Assembly: GCA_002315315.1 (NCBI GenBank)
Contig: DCGT01000039.1
Coordinates: forward strand, 4,634-57,853
From: Faecalibacterium sp. UBA1771
GTDB lineage: Bacteria; Bacillota; Clostridia; Oscillospirales; Ruminococcaceae
Reading direction: 5' to 3'
DNA: 53,220 bases
Part shown: in pieces, positions 1 through 8,158 of the stretch
How positions within the stretch are numbered: position 1 is the first letter of the stretch
How the letters are laid out: each line of letters opens with the position of its first letter
Made by a program: the position numbers and the translations under genes
Notes under the pieces: model-generated
The model's input: only the letters and a program-made list of their open reading frames with translations
Told to the model about the DNA's origin: nothing
The model's database searches: none

Positions 1-75
1 GACAGGTAATGACTATTTTAAATGCGGATAACCTTTCATTACGCCAAACCATTGTTTTAATATTGCGTGGCAAAC

Positions 76-140
76 AAAAAAACACGGCGTTTGTGCTCCC
101 GAGGTTGTATTATAACCTGCAGGAGGTACATTCGCCGTGC
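76..140 (-). terminator. Tiered-hairpin terminator of lepA
   Basis: The outer arms CACGGCG (83-89) and CGCCGTG (133-139) enclose an inner hairpin (AGGTT/AACCT). Read on the minus strand, the outer stem is followed by a run of seven T (76-82 region), as in an intrinsic terminator just past lepA. The right half closely resembles the element at 47883-47902. I recognise nothing in bases 1-75. Confidence 0.7.
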
Positions 141-238
141 TCTGTTTATTTCATCTGTTTTGCTTGTCTGACGTCATCCGAATAATTCGGATGTTGTCAC
201 AAGTAGTAAATTCGTTTGAACGGTCTTGAACGAAGTAT

Positions 239-2038
239 TTATTCGTCAAGCTTCAAGACTGCGGTAAATGCCTCGCTCGGGACCTCGATTGTACCGAGCA
301 TACGCATCTTCTTTTTGCCTTCCTTTTGTTTTTCGAGCAGCTTCTTTTTGCGCGTTATGTCACCGCCGTAGCATTTGGCGAGAACATCCTTGCGCATAGC
401 CTTAACAGTTTCGCGCGCTATGACCTTGCCACCGACCGCCGCTTGAATGGGTACCTCAAAGAGCTGTCTCGGAATATGCTCCTTGAGCTTTTCGGCAAGC
501 TTTCTGCCCCTTGTGTACGCGTTGTCGGCAAATACGATAAAGGAGAGCGCGTCGCACAGCTCACCGTTTATGAGAATGTCAAGGCGTACCAGCTTGGAGT
601 CGCGGAAGCCCTTCATCTCGTAATCATAGCTGGCATAGCCTCTGCTGCGGCTTTTGAGCGAGTCGAAAAAGTCGTAAACGATTTCGCCGAGCGGAAGCTC
701 AAAGTGTATATCGACACGCTCGGTATCAATGTAGTTCATATCGACAAACACGCCGCGACGCGAGGTGCAAAGCTCCATAATAGAACCGATAAATTCACTC
801 GGAGTATAGATATGAGCGCTGACAAACGGCTCGGCGGCACTCGCGATGGTTGACGGGTCGGGATAGTCGGTCGGATTGGAAATATCCATCTCGGTACCGT
901 CGGTCTTGGTAATGCGGTAGACGACGCTCGGTGCGGTAGTAACGAGGTCGAGGTCAAATTCGCGTTCGAGACGCTCGATAATAATTTCAAGATGAAGCAG
1001 ACCGAGGAATCCGCAACGGAAGCCGAAGCCGAGCGCGGCAGATGTTTCCGCCTCAAAGGAGAGAGAAGCATCGTTGAGAACGAGCTTATCGAGCGCGTCA
1101 CGCAGGTCACCGTAATGTGCGCCGTCGGCAGGATAAATGCCGCAAAAAACCATCGGCACGGCGGAGCGGTAGCCCGGAAGCGGCTCGGGAGCGGGATTGG
1201 CAACGCTTGTGACGGTATCGCCGACGCCGGTGTCGCGCACCGTCTTGATGCTGGCGGTGATATAGCCTACTTCTCCGGCTGTGAGAATATCGCACGGCTC
1301 AAGCGAAGCAGGTCTCATGTGACCGACCTCGACGACCTCGAACTCGGTACCCTTCTGCATCATTCTGATTTTGTCCCCAGCCTTTACGGTGCCATCAAAC
1401 ACCCTGATGTTTACGATTACTCCGCGATAGCTGTCATATACGCTGTCAAAAATCAGTGCACGAAGCGGAGCATTGTCGTCGCCCGATGGTGCGGGAACAT
1501 CCTTGATTACACGCTCCAAGACCTCGGCGATTCCTATTCCCTGCTTGGCGGAAATTCTCGGCGCGTCCTCGGCGGGAATACCTACCTCGTCCTCAATCTC
1601 GGTCGCAACGCGCTCGGGGTCGGCGGAAGGCAGGTCGATTTTGTTGATAACGGGGACTATTTCAAGGTTATGGTCGATGGCAAGGTAAGCGTTGGCAAGT
1701 GTCTGAGCCTCAACTCCCTGCGTAGCGTCGACAACCAGCACTGCACCCTCACAGGCGGCAAGCGAACGGGACACCTCATAATTGAAATCGACGTGTCCCG
1801 GGGTGTCGATAAGGTTAAAAACATAATCACTGCCGTCCTCGGCAGTATAGTTGAGCGTGACGGCACGGGCTTTTATGGTAATACCCCGCTCCTGTTCAAG
1901 CTCCATGTTATCGAGGAACTGACTTGACATTTCGCGCTGTGTCACCGAGCGCGTAAGCTCGAGAATGCGGTCGGCAAGTGTCGATTTGCCGTGGTCGATA
2001 TGTGCTATTATCGAAAAATTTCTGATATTGTCTTTCAT
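239..2038 (-). CDS. lepA: Elongation factor 4 (LepA), ribosome back-translocating GTPase
   Basis: LepA is a translational GTPase that binds the ribosome and is thought to rescue stalled or mistranslocated complexes. The G-domain motifs are present: AHIDHGKSTL (P-loop), DTPGHVDF (G3) and NKIDLP (G4), followed by EF-G-like domains and the LepA-specific C-terminus (KKLLEKQKEGKKKMR region). The start chosen is the ATG at 2038 (protein begins MKDNIRNFS, 599 residues, normal length), because an AGAGG ribosome binding site lies just before it; an in-frame ATG at 2059 has none. It is transcribed alone, divergent from spoIIP. I saw nothing unusual. Confidence 0.97.
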   Translation of the reverse strand: MKDNIRNFSIIAHIDHGKSTLADRILELTRSVTQREMSSQFLDNMELEQERGITIKARAVTLNYTAEDGSDYVFNLIDTPGHVDFNYEVSRSLAACEGAVLVVDATQGVEAQTLANAYLAIDHNLEIVPVINKIDLPSADPERVATEIEDEVGIPAEDAPRISAKQGIGIAEVLERVIKDVPAPSGDDNAPLRALIFDSVYDSYRGVIVNIRVFDGTVKAGDKIRMMQKGTEFEVVEVGHMRPASLEPCDILTAGEVGYITASIKTVRDTGVGDTVTSVANPAPEPLPGYRSAVPMVFCGIYPADGAHYGDLRDALDKLVLNDASLSFEAETSAALGFGFRCGFLGLLHLEIIIERLEREFDLDLVTTAPSVVYRITKTDGTEMDISNPTDYPDPSTIASAAEPFVSAHIYTPSEFIGSIMELCTSRRGVFVDMNYIDTERVDIHFELPLGEIVYDFFDSLKSRSRGYASYDYEMKGFRDSKLVRLDILINGELCDALSFIVFADNAYTRGRKLAEKLKEHIPRQLFEVPIQAAVGGKVIARETVKAMRKDVLAKCYGGDITRKKKLLEKQKEGKKKMRMLGTIEVPSEAFTAVLKLDE

Positions 2039-2254
2039 TTGAACCTCTGCATAAGGCATTAATAATATTATTATAACAGAAAAAGCAACGCTTGCATATT
2101 TTTTTATTTGAGCATAAGTGTCTGTCTAACGGACAAAATGTTACTTTGCGGCTTTTCGGCGCACAGCAGATATGCGACCGATTTTTATCTACGCCGTCAG
2201 TCGATCTTTAATTCAAAAGTCATACTTTATACCGACGCGCAATATAATTTCGAT

Positions 2255-3361
2255 ATGAAAAGAAATGAAAATATCGCCGAAGCTGCGGCAGTCGGCGTCG
2301 CCGTGATGACATCAATAGTCGCGCTGACTCTGTCGGGCATTACGATGACGCAATGCGTCGATACGCTGGCAAGGCTTTGCGTAAATACAACTTCACTTAT
2401 TCCAAACGAAACAGAACAGTCGGAGCAGGCCGATGACTCGTTTGTACCTGCGACCGAATACGACAGCACCGTAGACGCCTGCGCTGATACTATCGGCATT
2501 TTGAACGACATTGACGAGCTGCCCGACGCCGAGGAAGCTGCGGCGGCAATCCCGTCCGAGCGACGCGGAAGCATCGTACAGACGACCTATTGTGACGGTA
2601 TAGGCGACAATTATTTTTATTACCGAAAAGGTTGTATCTTTAACTGCACGGGATATTCGAGCAGTGAGATGGCACAGACAGCCGCCGAACCGTGTGAGCT
2701 TTGCATCGACATCGTATCGGGTCAGCCGCAGGTATTGATTATGCACACTCACACCACCGAAAGCTATGACCCTTATGATGCGGGAATCTACGACAGCGAC
2801 TGCCCTACGCGCTCGACCGACCGAGAGCAAAATATGGTAGCGGTCGGTGAGGTGCTGACCGAAGCGCTGATTGCAAACGGCATCGAAGCGGTGCAGGCGT
2901 GCGAATACCACGACTACCCGTCTTACAATAATTCGTACAGCCGCTCGCGAGAAACGGTACTGCAATATCTCGAAAAATACCCGTCAATAAAGGTTGTCAT
3001 CGACCTGCACCGCGACGGAATAGAATATGCCGACGGAACAAGAGTCAAACCTGTGGCTTTGATTGACGGCAAAAAGGCAGCACAGCTGATGATTATCTGC
3101 GGAGCTGATGACGGAACGATGAATATGCCGAATTTCCGTCAGAATCTAAAGCTTGCCGCACGGCTTCAGAACACGGTGGAAACGATGTTCCCCGACCTCG
3201 CACGCCCTCTGCTGTTCGATTACCGCCATTACAATCAGGATTTGACTACAGGCTCGCTGTTAATTGAGATAGGCTCCCACGCCTCGACACTTGAAGAAGC
3301 AAAATATACCGCATCTCTGCTCGGCAAAGCACTTGCCGAAACACTCTTAAATCTTGACTGA
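2255..3361 (+). CDS. spoIIP: Stage II sporulation protein P, spore peptidoglycan hydrolase
   Basis: SpoIIP is an amidase/endopeptidase that works with SpoIID and SpoIIM to remove septal peptidoglycan during forespore engulfment. The family hallmarks are visible: an N-terminal membrane anchor (about residues 10-30), the metal-site segment HTHTTESYDPY, then VVIDLHRDGI and LLIEIGSHAST near the C-terminus. Starting at the ATG at 2255 gives 368 residues. No clear ribosome binding site precedes it, so the start is less certain; the frame is open upstream to 2108 but that part looks non-coding. SpoIIP implies the host can sporulate or descends from spore formers. A SpoIID domain occurs at 23195-26335 in the same window. 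Confidence 0.93.
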   Translation: MKRNENIAEAAAVGVAVMTSIVALTLSGITMTQCVDTLARLCVNTTSLIPNETEQSEQADDSFVPATEYDSTVDACADTIGILNDIDELPDAEEAAAAIPSERRGSIVQTTYCDGIGDNYFYYRKGCIFNCTGYSSSEMAQTAAEPCELCIDIVSGQPQVLIMHTHTTESYDPYDAGIYDSDCPTRSTDREQNMVAVGEVLTEALIANGIEAVQACEYHDYPSYNNSYSRSRETVLQYLEKYPSIKVVIDLHRDGIEYADGTRVKPVALIDGKKAAQLMIICGADDGTMNMPNFRQNLKLAARLQNTVETMFPDLARPLLFDYRHYNQDLTTGSLLIEIGSHASTLEEAKYTASLLGKALAETLLNLD

Positions 3362-3435
3362 CAGCTTGATTCGCGGTGATGTACGAAAAAATAAAACCGT
3401 TATATACGTATAATCAAAAAATTTGTAAAAAACAG

Positions 3436-3464
3436 TTGATTTTTCGACTTGATATATGTTAATA
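3436..3464 (+). promoter_or_regulatory. Possible rpsT promoter
   Basis: TTGATT (3436-3441), a 17-base spacer, and TTAATA (3459-3464) lie 36 bases before the rpsT start. The -10 box is imperfect, so this is a modest call. Confidence 0.4.
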
Positions 3465-3500
3465 TATTAAAGCTGACGTCCGGATAAGGAGGTGGAACAT

Positions 3501-3746
3501 TTGCCGAACATTAAATCACAGAAAGACAGAGTCAAGACCAATAAGGTGGAAACTCTTCGCAACAAGTCAGTCAAATCAGAACTCAGGACCGAGCTTAAAA
3601 AGGCAGAGTCCGCCGTCGAGACCGACAAGGCCGCCGCTGTCAATGCCGCTTTCAGCGCTATCGACATCGCAGTCAGAAAGGGTGTACTTTCCAAGAACGC
3701 CGCCAACCGCAAGAAGGCTAAGTTTGCAAAGCGCGCCGCTAACTAA
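3501..3746 (+). CDS. rpsT: 30S ribosomal protein S20
   Basis: S20 is a small basic primary binder of 16S rRNA. The product (81 residues) begins with the typical PNIKSQKDR segment and is a Lys/Ala-rich helical protein containing KKAESA and KGVLSKNAANRKK. The start is a TTG at 3501: a perfect AAGGAGGT (3486-3493) sits 7 bases upstream. A GTG at 3492 overlaps that ribosome binding site and cannot be the start. The gene is single, with its own terminator directly after it. Placement near lepA and spoIIP is common in Clostridia. Confidence 0.96.
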   Translation: MPNIKSQKDRVKTNKVETLRNKSVKSELRTELKKAESAVETDKAAAVNAAFSAIDIAVRKGVLSKNAANRKKAKFAKRAAN

Positions 3747-3758
3747 TTCGACGAACAA

Positions 3759-3783
3759 AACACACCTTAAGGGTGTGTTTTTT
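3759..3783 (+). terminator. rpsT terminator
   Basis: AACACACC (3759-3766) pairs with GGTGTGTT (3772-3779) around a 5-base loop and is followed by a T run. Confidence 0.9.
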
Positions 3784-3851
3784 GTTGCAGTCGATACGAC
3801 GCGGCGTTACCCGACACTTACAGTTCGATGCCCCGCTCATCAAAATATATC

Positions 3852-3880
3852 TTGATTTTTTACGAATCATTCGGTATAAT
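3852..3880 (+). promoter_or_regulatory. Promoter of tRNA-Leu
   Basis: TTGATT (3852-3857), a 17-base spacer, and a consensus TATAAT (3875-3880) sit 10 bases before the tRNA, a typical housekeeping sigma-factor promoter. Confidence 0.85.
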
Positions 3881-3890
3881 ATGTAATTGA

Positions 3891-3977
3891 GCCGGAATGA
3901 TGGAATTGGCAGACGTGCGGGACTCAAAATCCCGTGGTAGCGATACCGTGTGGGTTCGACCCCCACTTCCGGCACCA
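3891..3977 (+). tRNA. tRNA-Leu (anticodon CAA)
   Basis: A type II tRNA with long variable arm. The acceptor stem GCCGGAA/TTCCGGC, the T-loop GGTTCGA and an encoded 3' CCA are visible. The 7-base anticodon loop CTCAAAA gives CAA, reading UUG leucine codons. It has its own promoter and terminator. Confidence 0.97.
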
Positions 3978-3978
3978 T

Positions 3979-4006
3979 AACCGCTGATTTATCGGCGGTT
4001 TTTTCT
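3979..4006 (+). terminator. Terminator of tRNA-Leu
   Basis: AACCGCTGAT (3979-3988) pairs with ATCGGCGGTT (3991-4000), one G-T pair included, followed by T-rich sequence, starting one base after the CCA end. Confidence 0.85.
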
Positions 4007-4089
4007 TTTATCATAAAATATGTCAGCCATAATCAACCTTATTATATGACATACTCTTTATATCATTAATCGAAAAGGAGATTATCGTC

Positions 4090-4628
4090 ATGGACACAAA
4101 GGGAATATCGCCGAACATCTCGATTGAGCTTACCGAATGGTCCGCGCGCAAGGTTATAATCAAAAAAGGCAATTATGTATTATGCCTACTGCTAAGAGGT
4201 CGGATGTGACGTCTGGGAACAGCTTAAAGGCATCAAGTCGATATACGGCGAGACCATCTGCCTATGGCTTCCCGAAAAATTCCGCATTCCTCCCGAAAAC
4301 ATCTATGTACAGGGTGTCAAGCTCGGTCTGGACTACAAAGGCGAGATTCCCGATGGCTTTGACGTCATTGAGTTCCCCGCCTGCTCATATCTCAAAATCC
4401 AAGGCAAGCCGTTTGAGGACGCAGATTATCTCGGTGCTATCAACAGCTTGTCTTTTTGCCGAAAGCAAGTTTAATTTGAGAGAAAACAGTATTGAATGAG
4501 ATAATCCCAACCCCAAAATACAGCTTGAACCGATAGGAGCGCGCGGACATATCGAGCTGCTGCCGGTAAAGAAGCTGACCGACAACAGACCCGTGCGGGA
4601 GCCTGCTCCGTTCGGGCAAAAAGGATAA
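4090..4628 (+). pseudogene. Decayed GyrI-like (effector-binding domain) protein gene
   Basis: A good ribosome binding site (AAAAGGAG, 4073-4080) precedes the ATG at 4090, but the reading frame is broken at least three times. Frame one gives MDTKGISPNISIEL and continues to about 4168. A frameshift near the A run at 4162-4167 leads into frame two, where YYAYC is followed by a TAA at 4193 exactly where family members have Glu, then EVGCDVWEQLKG and YVQGVKLGLDYKGE up to about 4450. A second shift leads to frame three, with IQLEPIGARGHIELLPVK, ending at 4628. The pieces are collinear with about 160-residue small-molecule-binding proteins related to the AraC/GyrI effector domain. Conserved residues outside the lesions suggest recent decay. 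Confidence 0.8.
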
Positions 4629-4734
4629 GCCGACGCTTAGTACAGTTAAATAATTCGTTTGCCGATATAGACTGCTGTCACTCCCGTTTTTACCGAAATG
4701 ACACCGTATTTCCATAAATATTATTATCCGACGC

Positions 4735-4770
4735 AAAAGAGCGTGTAAAGCAAAATCACCTTACACGCTC
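4735..4770 (-). terminator. Terminator of the sugar amidotransferase gene
   Basis: The 10-base arms GAGCGTGTAA (4739-4748) and TTACACGCTC (4761-4770) are perfect; on the minus strand TTTT follows. It lies 30 bases after the gene. Confidence 0.85.
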
Positions 4771-4799
4771 ATGCTTTTTATTTTACAAAGCTTGACGGA

Positions 4800-5915
4800 T
4801 TATTTCTGTTCCCAAATCGGGTCCTTGAGCATCCACTTACCGTCGCGCTTCTCGAAGATATCTCTGTTGTAGAACTTGTCGATAATATCCCAAAACTCTT
4901 TTTCGGAGTAGCCGAGGAACTCGCAGAAATCCTCTACACAGCGCTTGTCGAGATTGCCGTCACGTTCCTTGACCCATTCAATTGCCTGATTGCGGTCTAT
5001 CATACCGTAGCGAATCATTCTTGCGGAATAGTCGGTAGCCGCTCCGTGTCCGAACTTGGGATATTTGAGCCAGCTGTGTACAAGATAAGCACGGGAGTCT
5101 ATTTGGTCAAACTGCTCTACATGGTGCGAGCGCTCCCATTCTCCGGTGAGGTCGTGGAAGCCGCGGCTCTTGGCAAACTCGTAGTTGTCAAAGCTATTCC
5201 ACGGCATAAAGTAGCTGAGATAGAACGGGTCGAGACCGGCAAGCTCGTTGGCAGACGGAGCTTTGATAAGGCTCAAGTCGCCCTCCGTAACACCGTCACC
5301 GACCAATTCGGAGGTATCAAAGCCGACCGCAACACCGTTTTCAATCTGTCCTCTCGCGGAATAGGTCTCCTCGTCATCGTTTCCGCCGTACTCGTAGCTG
5401 ACGTTTTCACCGTAGCAAAGAAGCGGTGTGTTGAACTTGAGCGCCATGTGAAGCGGGAATGTATAGATAAGGCGGTCAACATACCATGTCGGCTTGCCGT
5501 ATTTCTCAAAGAATTTGCGCATCAAAGTTTTTTGAACCTTGATATTCGGCTTACAGGAAATAATGGTGCATCCGAATGCTTCGCTGATGTTTTTGAGATT
5601 GTGCTTTCCCGCTTCGGTCATCGGGAAATTGTCCTCGACTGAGAAGAGAATCGGGTTCATACCCATAACCTCTTTGAGAATATGAACCTGATAATGGCTG
5701 TCCTTACCGCCCGAAACGGCAACAGCGCAGTCATACCCGTCAGGTCCGTTGCAGCCTCTGTACTTATCGCAAAGAGCCTTGAATTCCTCAAAGCGCTTGT
5801 CCCAATCTATGTTTTTGCGGTTATCGAAGTGCGTGCAGGCACAGCATACGCCGTTTTCGTCAAAGGTTATTCCGGGGCGTGTGTCGGGCATTACGCATCG
5901 TTTACAATATTTCAT
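4800..5915 (-). CDS. N-acetyl sugar amidotransferase (WbuX/PseA-type)
   Basis: This family transfers ammonia to the N-acetyl group of a nucleotide-linked sugar, giving acetamidino sugars in surface polysaccharides or glycosylated flagellin. The 371-residue protein starts with a zinc-ribbon-like region (YCKRCVMPDTRPG, then CCACTHF), followed by the ATP-pyrophosphatase loop SGGKDS near residue 69, and GENVSYEYGG and PWNSFDNYEFAK segments typical of the family. The ATG at 5915 has a GGAGG site. It has its own promoter and terminator. No HisH/HisF-like ammonia-supplying partners, sugar synthesis or flagellar genes lie next to it, which is unusual for this enzyme. Confidence 0.88.
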   Translation of the reverse strand: MKYCKRCVMPDTRPGITFDENGVCCACTHFDNRKNIDWDKRFEEFKALCDKYRGCNGPDGYDCAVAVSGGKDSHYQVHILKEVMGMNPILFSVEDNFPMTEAGKHNLKNISEAFGCTIISCKPNIKVQKTLMRKFFEKYGKPTWYVDRLIYTFPLHMALKFNTPLLCYGENVSYEYGGNDDEETYSARGQIENGVAVGFDTSELVGDGVTEGDLSLIKAPSANELAGLDPFYLSYFMPWNSFDNYEFAKSRGFHDLTGEWERSHHVEQFDQIDSRAYLVHSWLKYPKFGHGAATDYSARMIRYGMIDRNQAIEWVKERDGNLDKRCVEDFCEFLGYSEKEFWDIIDKFYNRDIFEKRDGKWMLKDPIWEQK

Positions 5916-5941
5916 ATCTTAACCCTCCGTTTTTCTTTTTA

Positions 5942-5970
5942 ATTATAAAATATAGTTAATGACTTTGCAA
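5942..5970 (-). promoter_or_regulatory. Promoter of the sugar amidotransferase gene
   Basis: On the minus strand TTGCAA (5970-5965), a 17-base spacer and consensus TATAAT (5947-5942) lie just before the gene's GGAGG site. Confidence 0.75.
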
Positions 5971-6018
5971 CAATGTCAAAATATTTATTGCCTGCCGTCT
6001 TATGCATATTTACCGCTA

Positions 6019-6047
6019 TTGCGGACGGCGATTATTTATTTTATAAT
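6019..6047 (+). promoter_or_regulatory. proBA promoter
   Basis: TTGCGG (6019-6024), a 17-base spacer and TATAAT (6042-6047), about 26 bases before the proB start. The -35 box is weak and the -10 box perfect. Confidence 0.65.
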
Positions 6048-6072
6048 AGGACTATATTTAGGAAGGCGTTTT

Positions 6073-6858
6073 ATGAATAAATATAACAGAATCGTTGTAA
6101 AAATAGGCTCGTCGACACTCACCTATCCCAACGGCGCACTCAATCTGCGTCGTATGGACAAGATTGTCGAGGTATTGGCAGATATAAAAAACAGCGGTGT
6201 ACAGACGGTCGTGGTATCGTCGGGTGCGCAGGCAGTAGGTCTGGGCAAGCTCGGATTTAAGGAAAAGCCGAAGGAAATCAGTGCCAAGCAGGCAATCGCC
6301 GCAGTGGGACAATGCGAGCTGATGTACATATATGACAAGCTGTTTTCCGAGTACAATCACACCGTCGCTCAGGTTCTGCTGACAGGAGACGATATTGCCG
6401 ACGGAAAACGCAGGGGCTTCGTTGAGAACACGCTGTTTAAGCTGCTTGATTTCGGATGTATTCCGATAATTAACGAAAACGACACCGTTGCCGTCGATGA
6501 AATCGTTTCGATAGGCGACAATGACACATTGTCCGCAATTGTCTCACAGCTTATAGGAGCGGACCTGTTGGTGCTTATGAGTGATATCGAGGGATTGTTT
6601 GACGGCAACCCGCGCCGCAGTCCCGACGCCAAGCTGATACCGGTAATTGACGACCTCGATTTGGCGGCAAGCTACTGCCAGGGTGCCGGCTCGGCTCTCG
6701 GCACAGGCGGTATGGACACTAAAATCGGTGCGGCGAAAATTGCCCGAGATATCGGCGCAGATATGATTATTATGGACGGCAGCCGTCCCGAAAAGCTGTA
6801 CGACGCCGTTGAGGGCAGACCGTGCGGGACACTTTTCCCCTTCGGGAACAGCAGATAA
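6073..6858 (+). CDS. proB: Glutamate 5-kinase
   Basis: ProB phosphorylates glutamate to gamma-glutamyl phosphate, the first step of proline synthesis. The amino-acid kinase fold is recognisable from VVKIGSSTL at the N-terminus, VVVSSGAQAVGLGKLG, the substrate region NENDTVAVDEI, and GTGGMDTKIGAAKIA. The start is the ATG at 6073 after AGGAAGG; the open frame extends upstream to 5959 without a ribosome binding site. At 261 residues it lacks the C-terminal PUA domain of longer ProB proteins, as in many Firmicutes. proA follows after about 50 bases, in one operon. Confidence 0.96.
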   Translation: MNKYNRIVVKIGSSTLTYPNGALNLRRMDKIVEVLADIKNSGVQTVVVSSGAQAVGLGKLGFKEKPKEISAKQAIAAVGQCELMYIYDKLFSEYNHTVAQVLLTGDDIADGKRRGFVENTLFKLLDFGCIPIINENDTVAVDEIVSIGDNDTLSAIVSQLIGADLLVLMSDIEGLFDGNPRRSPDAKLIPVIDDLDLAASYCQGAGSALGTGGMDTKIGAAKIARDIGADMIIMDGSRPEKLYDAVEGRPCGTLFPFGNSR

Positions 6859-6911
6859 ACAATCCGATACCGCACACGAATCCGAACACACAATAAATAT
6901 ACGGTGACAAT

Positions 6912-8147
6912 ATGACTACATTGGAGCTTTGTGCCGCCGCCAAAAAAAGCAGTGCGTCCATTGCGCTGGCTTCGAGCGGCGTTAAAAACGAAATATTGAT
7001 GACGATTGCACGGCTTATTCGCGAACGCGAATCCGAGCTGTTGGCGGTAAATGCAGAGGATGTCGATCGAGCGCGCGGCACCATTGCCGACGTTATGATT
7101 GACCGTCTCTCGCTCAATCACGACCGCCTTGAGGGTATCTGCAGCAGTCTTGAACAGCTCTGTGCACTGAGCGACCCCGTGGGTGAAATTATCGATGGGT
7201 CTACACGGCCAAACGGTCTGCAGATTTTCAAAAGGCGCGTACCGCTCGGTGTTATCGCGATGATCTACGAATCGCGCCCCAATGTAACCGTCGACGCCGC
7301 GGCACTGTGCATAAAGTCGGGCAATGCCGTCGTTTTGCGAGGTGGCAAGGAGGCATTCGGATCTAACCGCGCACTGGCGGGAATTATACGCGAGGCGCTG
7401 TCGATTTGCGGAATAGAGCCGGACTGTGTCGGCTTTGTGGAGGATAAAAGCCGTAACAGCTCAGTCGAGCTGATGAATGCTGTCGGATACATCGACCTGC
7501 TCATTCCGAGAGGCGGCAGAGGGCTTATCCGTGCGGCGGTGGAAAATGCAAGGGTTCCGGTGCTGGAGACAGGCGCGGGCGTCTGTACCGTGTATGTCGA
7601 TGAAGCGGCTGATTTGAACAAGGCGGTAAACATTGTCGAAAACGCCAAGATGAGCCGCCCGTCGGTCTGTAACTCGGCGGAGACGGTGCTCGTTCACCGA
7701 TCGATCGCCGCTCAATTCCTGCCGATGCTGGAGGACCGTATCGGAAGCAGGTGCATATTCCGTGCCGACGAGTATGCGTGTCAATTTTTAAAGGTATTTG
7801 AAAAAATAAGTGAAAACGACTTCGCAACGGAGTATAATGATTATATATTGAATGTCGGCGTTGTCGACGGTACAGTGCAGGCAATTGAGCATATCAACCG
7901 TTACGGCACTCACCACAGCGACAGCATTGTCACCGAAAACGTCGGAAACGCGAGAGAATTTCTGAATCGTGTCGACTCGGCGGCAGTTTATCTCAATGCT
8001 TCAACCCGCTTCACCGACGGCGGTGAATTCGGTCTGTCGGCTGAAATCGGCATTTCAACCCAAAAGCTTCATGCAAGAGGTCCTGTCGGACTGCGTGAGC
8101 TTACTACCGCAAAATATGTCGTGCTCGGTGACGGGCAGATAAGATAG
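6912..8147 (+). CDS. proA: Glutamate-5-semialdehyde dehydrogenase (gamma-glutamyl phosphate reductase)
   Basis: ProA reduces gamma-glutamyl phosphate to glutamate semialdehyde with NADPH; the product cyclises toward proline. The 411-residue protein has the family signatures PLGVIAMIYESRPNVTVDAA, GNAVVLRGGKEA and the catalytic cysteine region RPSVCNSAETVLVH, and ends with the family-typical ARGPVGLRELTTAKYV. Length is normal. It lies directly downstream of proB, and a membrane-protein gene follows 11 bases after its stop. The ribosome binding site is weak, consistent with coupling to proB. Confidence 0.97.
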   Translation: MTTLELCAAAKKSSASIALASSGVKNEILMTIARLIRERESELLAVNAEDVDRARGTIADVMIDRLSLNHDRLEGICSSLEQLCALSDPVGEIIDGSTRPNGLQIFKRRVPLGVIAMIYESRPNVTVDAAALCIKSGNAVVLRGGKEAFGSNRALAGIIREALSICGIEPDCVGFVEDKSRNSSVELMNAVGYIDLLIPRGGRGLIRAAVENARVPVLETGAGVCTVYVDEAADLNKAVNIVENAKMSRPSVCNSAETVLVHRSIAAQFLPMLEDRIGSRCIFRADEYACQFLKVFEKISENDFATEYNDYILNVGVVDGTVQAIEHINRYGTHHSDSIVTENVGNAREFLNRVDSAAVYLNASTRFTDGGEFGLSAEIGISTQKLHARGPVGLRELTTAKYVVLGDGQIR

Positions 8148-8158
8148 GAGTTTATTTT

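Noticed and set aside
2227..2250. Sporulation sigma-factor promoter directly before spoIIP
   Set aside because: CATACTTTAT and TATAAT-like words occur, but the spacing leaves only about 6 bases of leader before the ATG and no convincing sigma-E -35 box was found.
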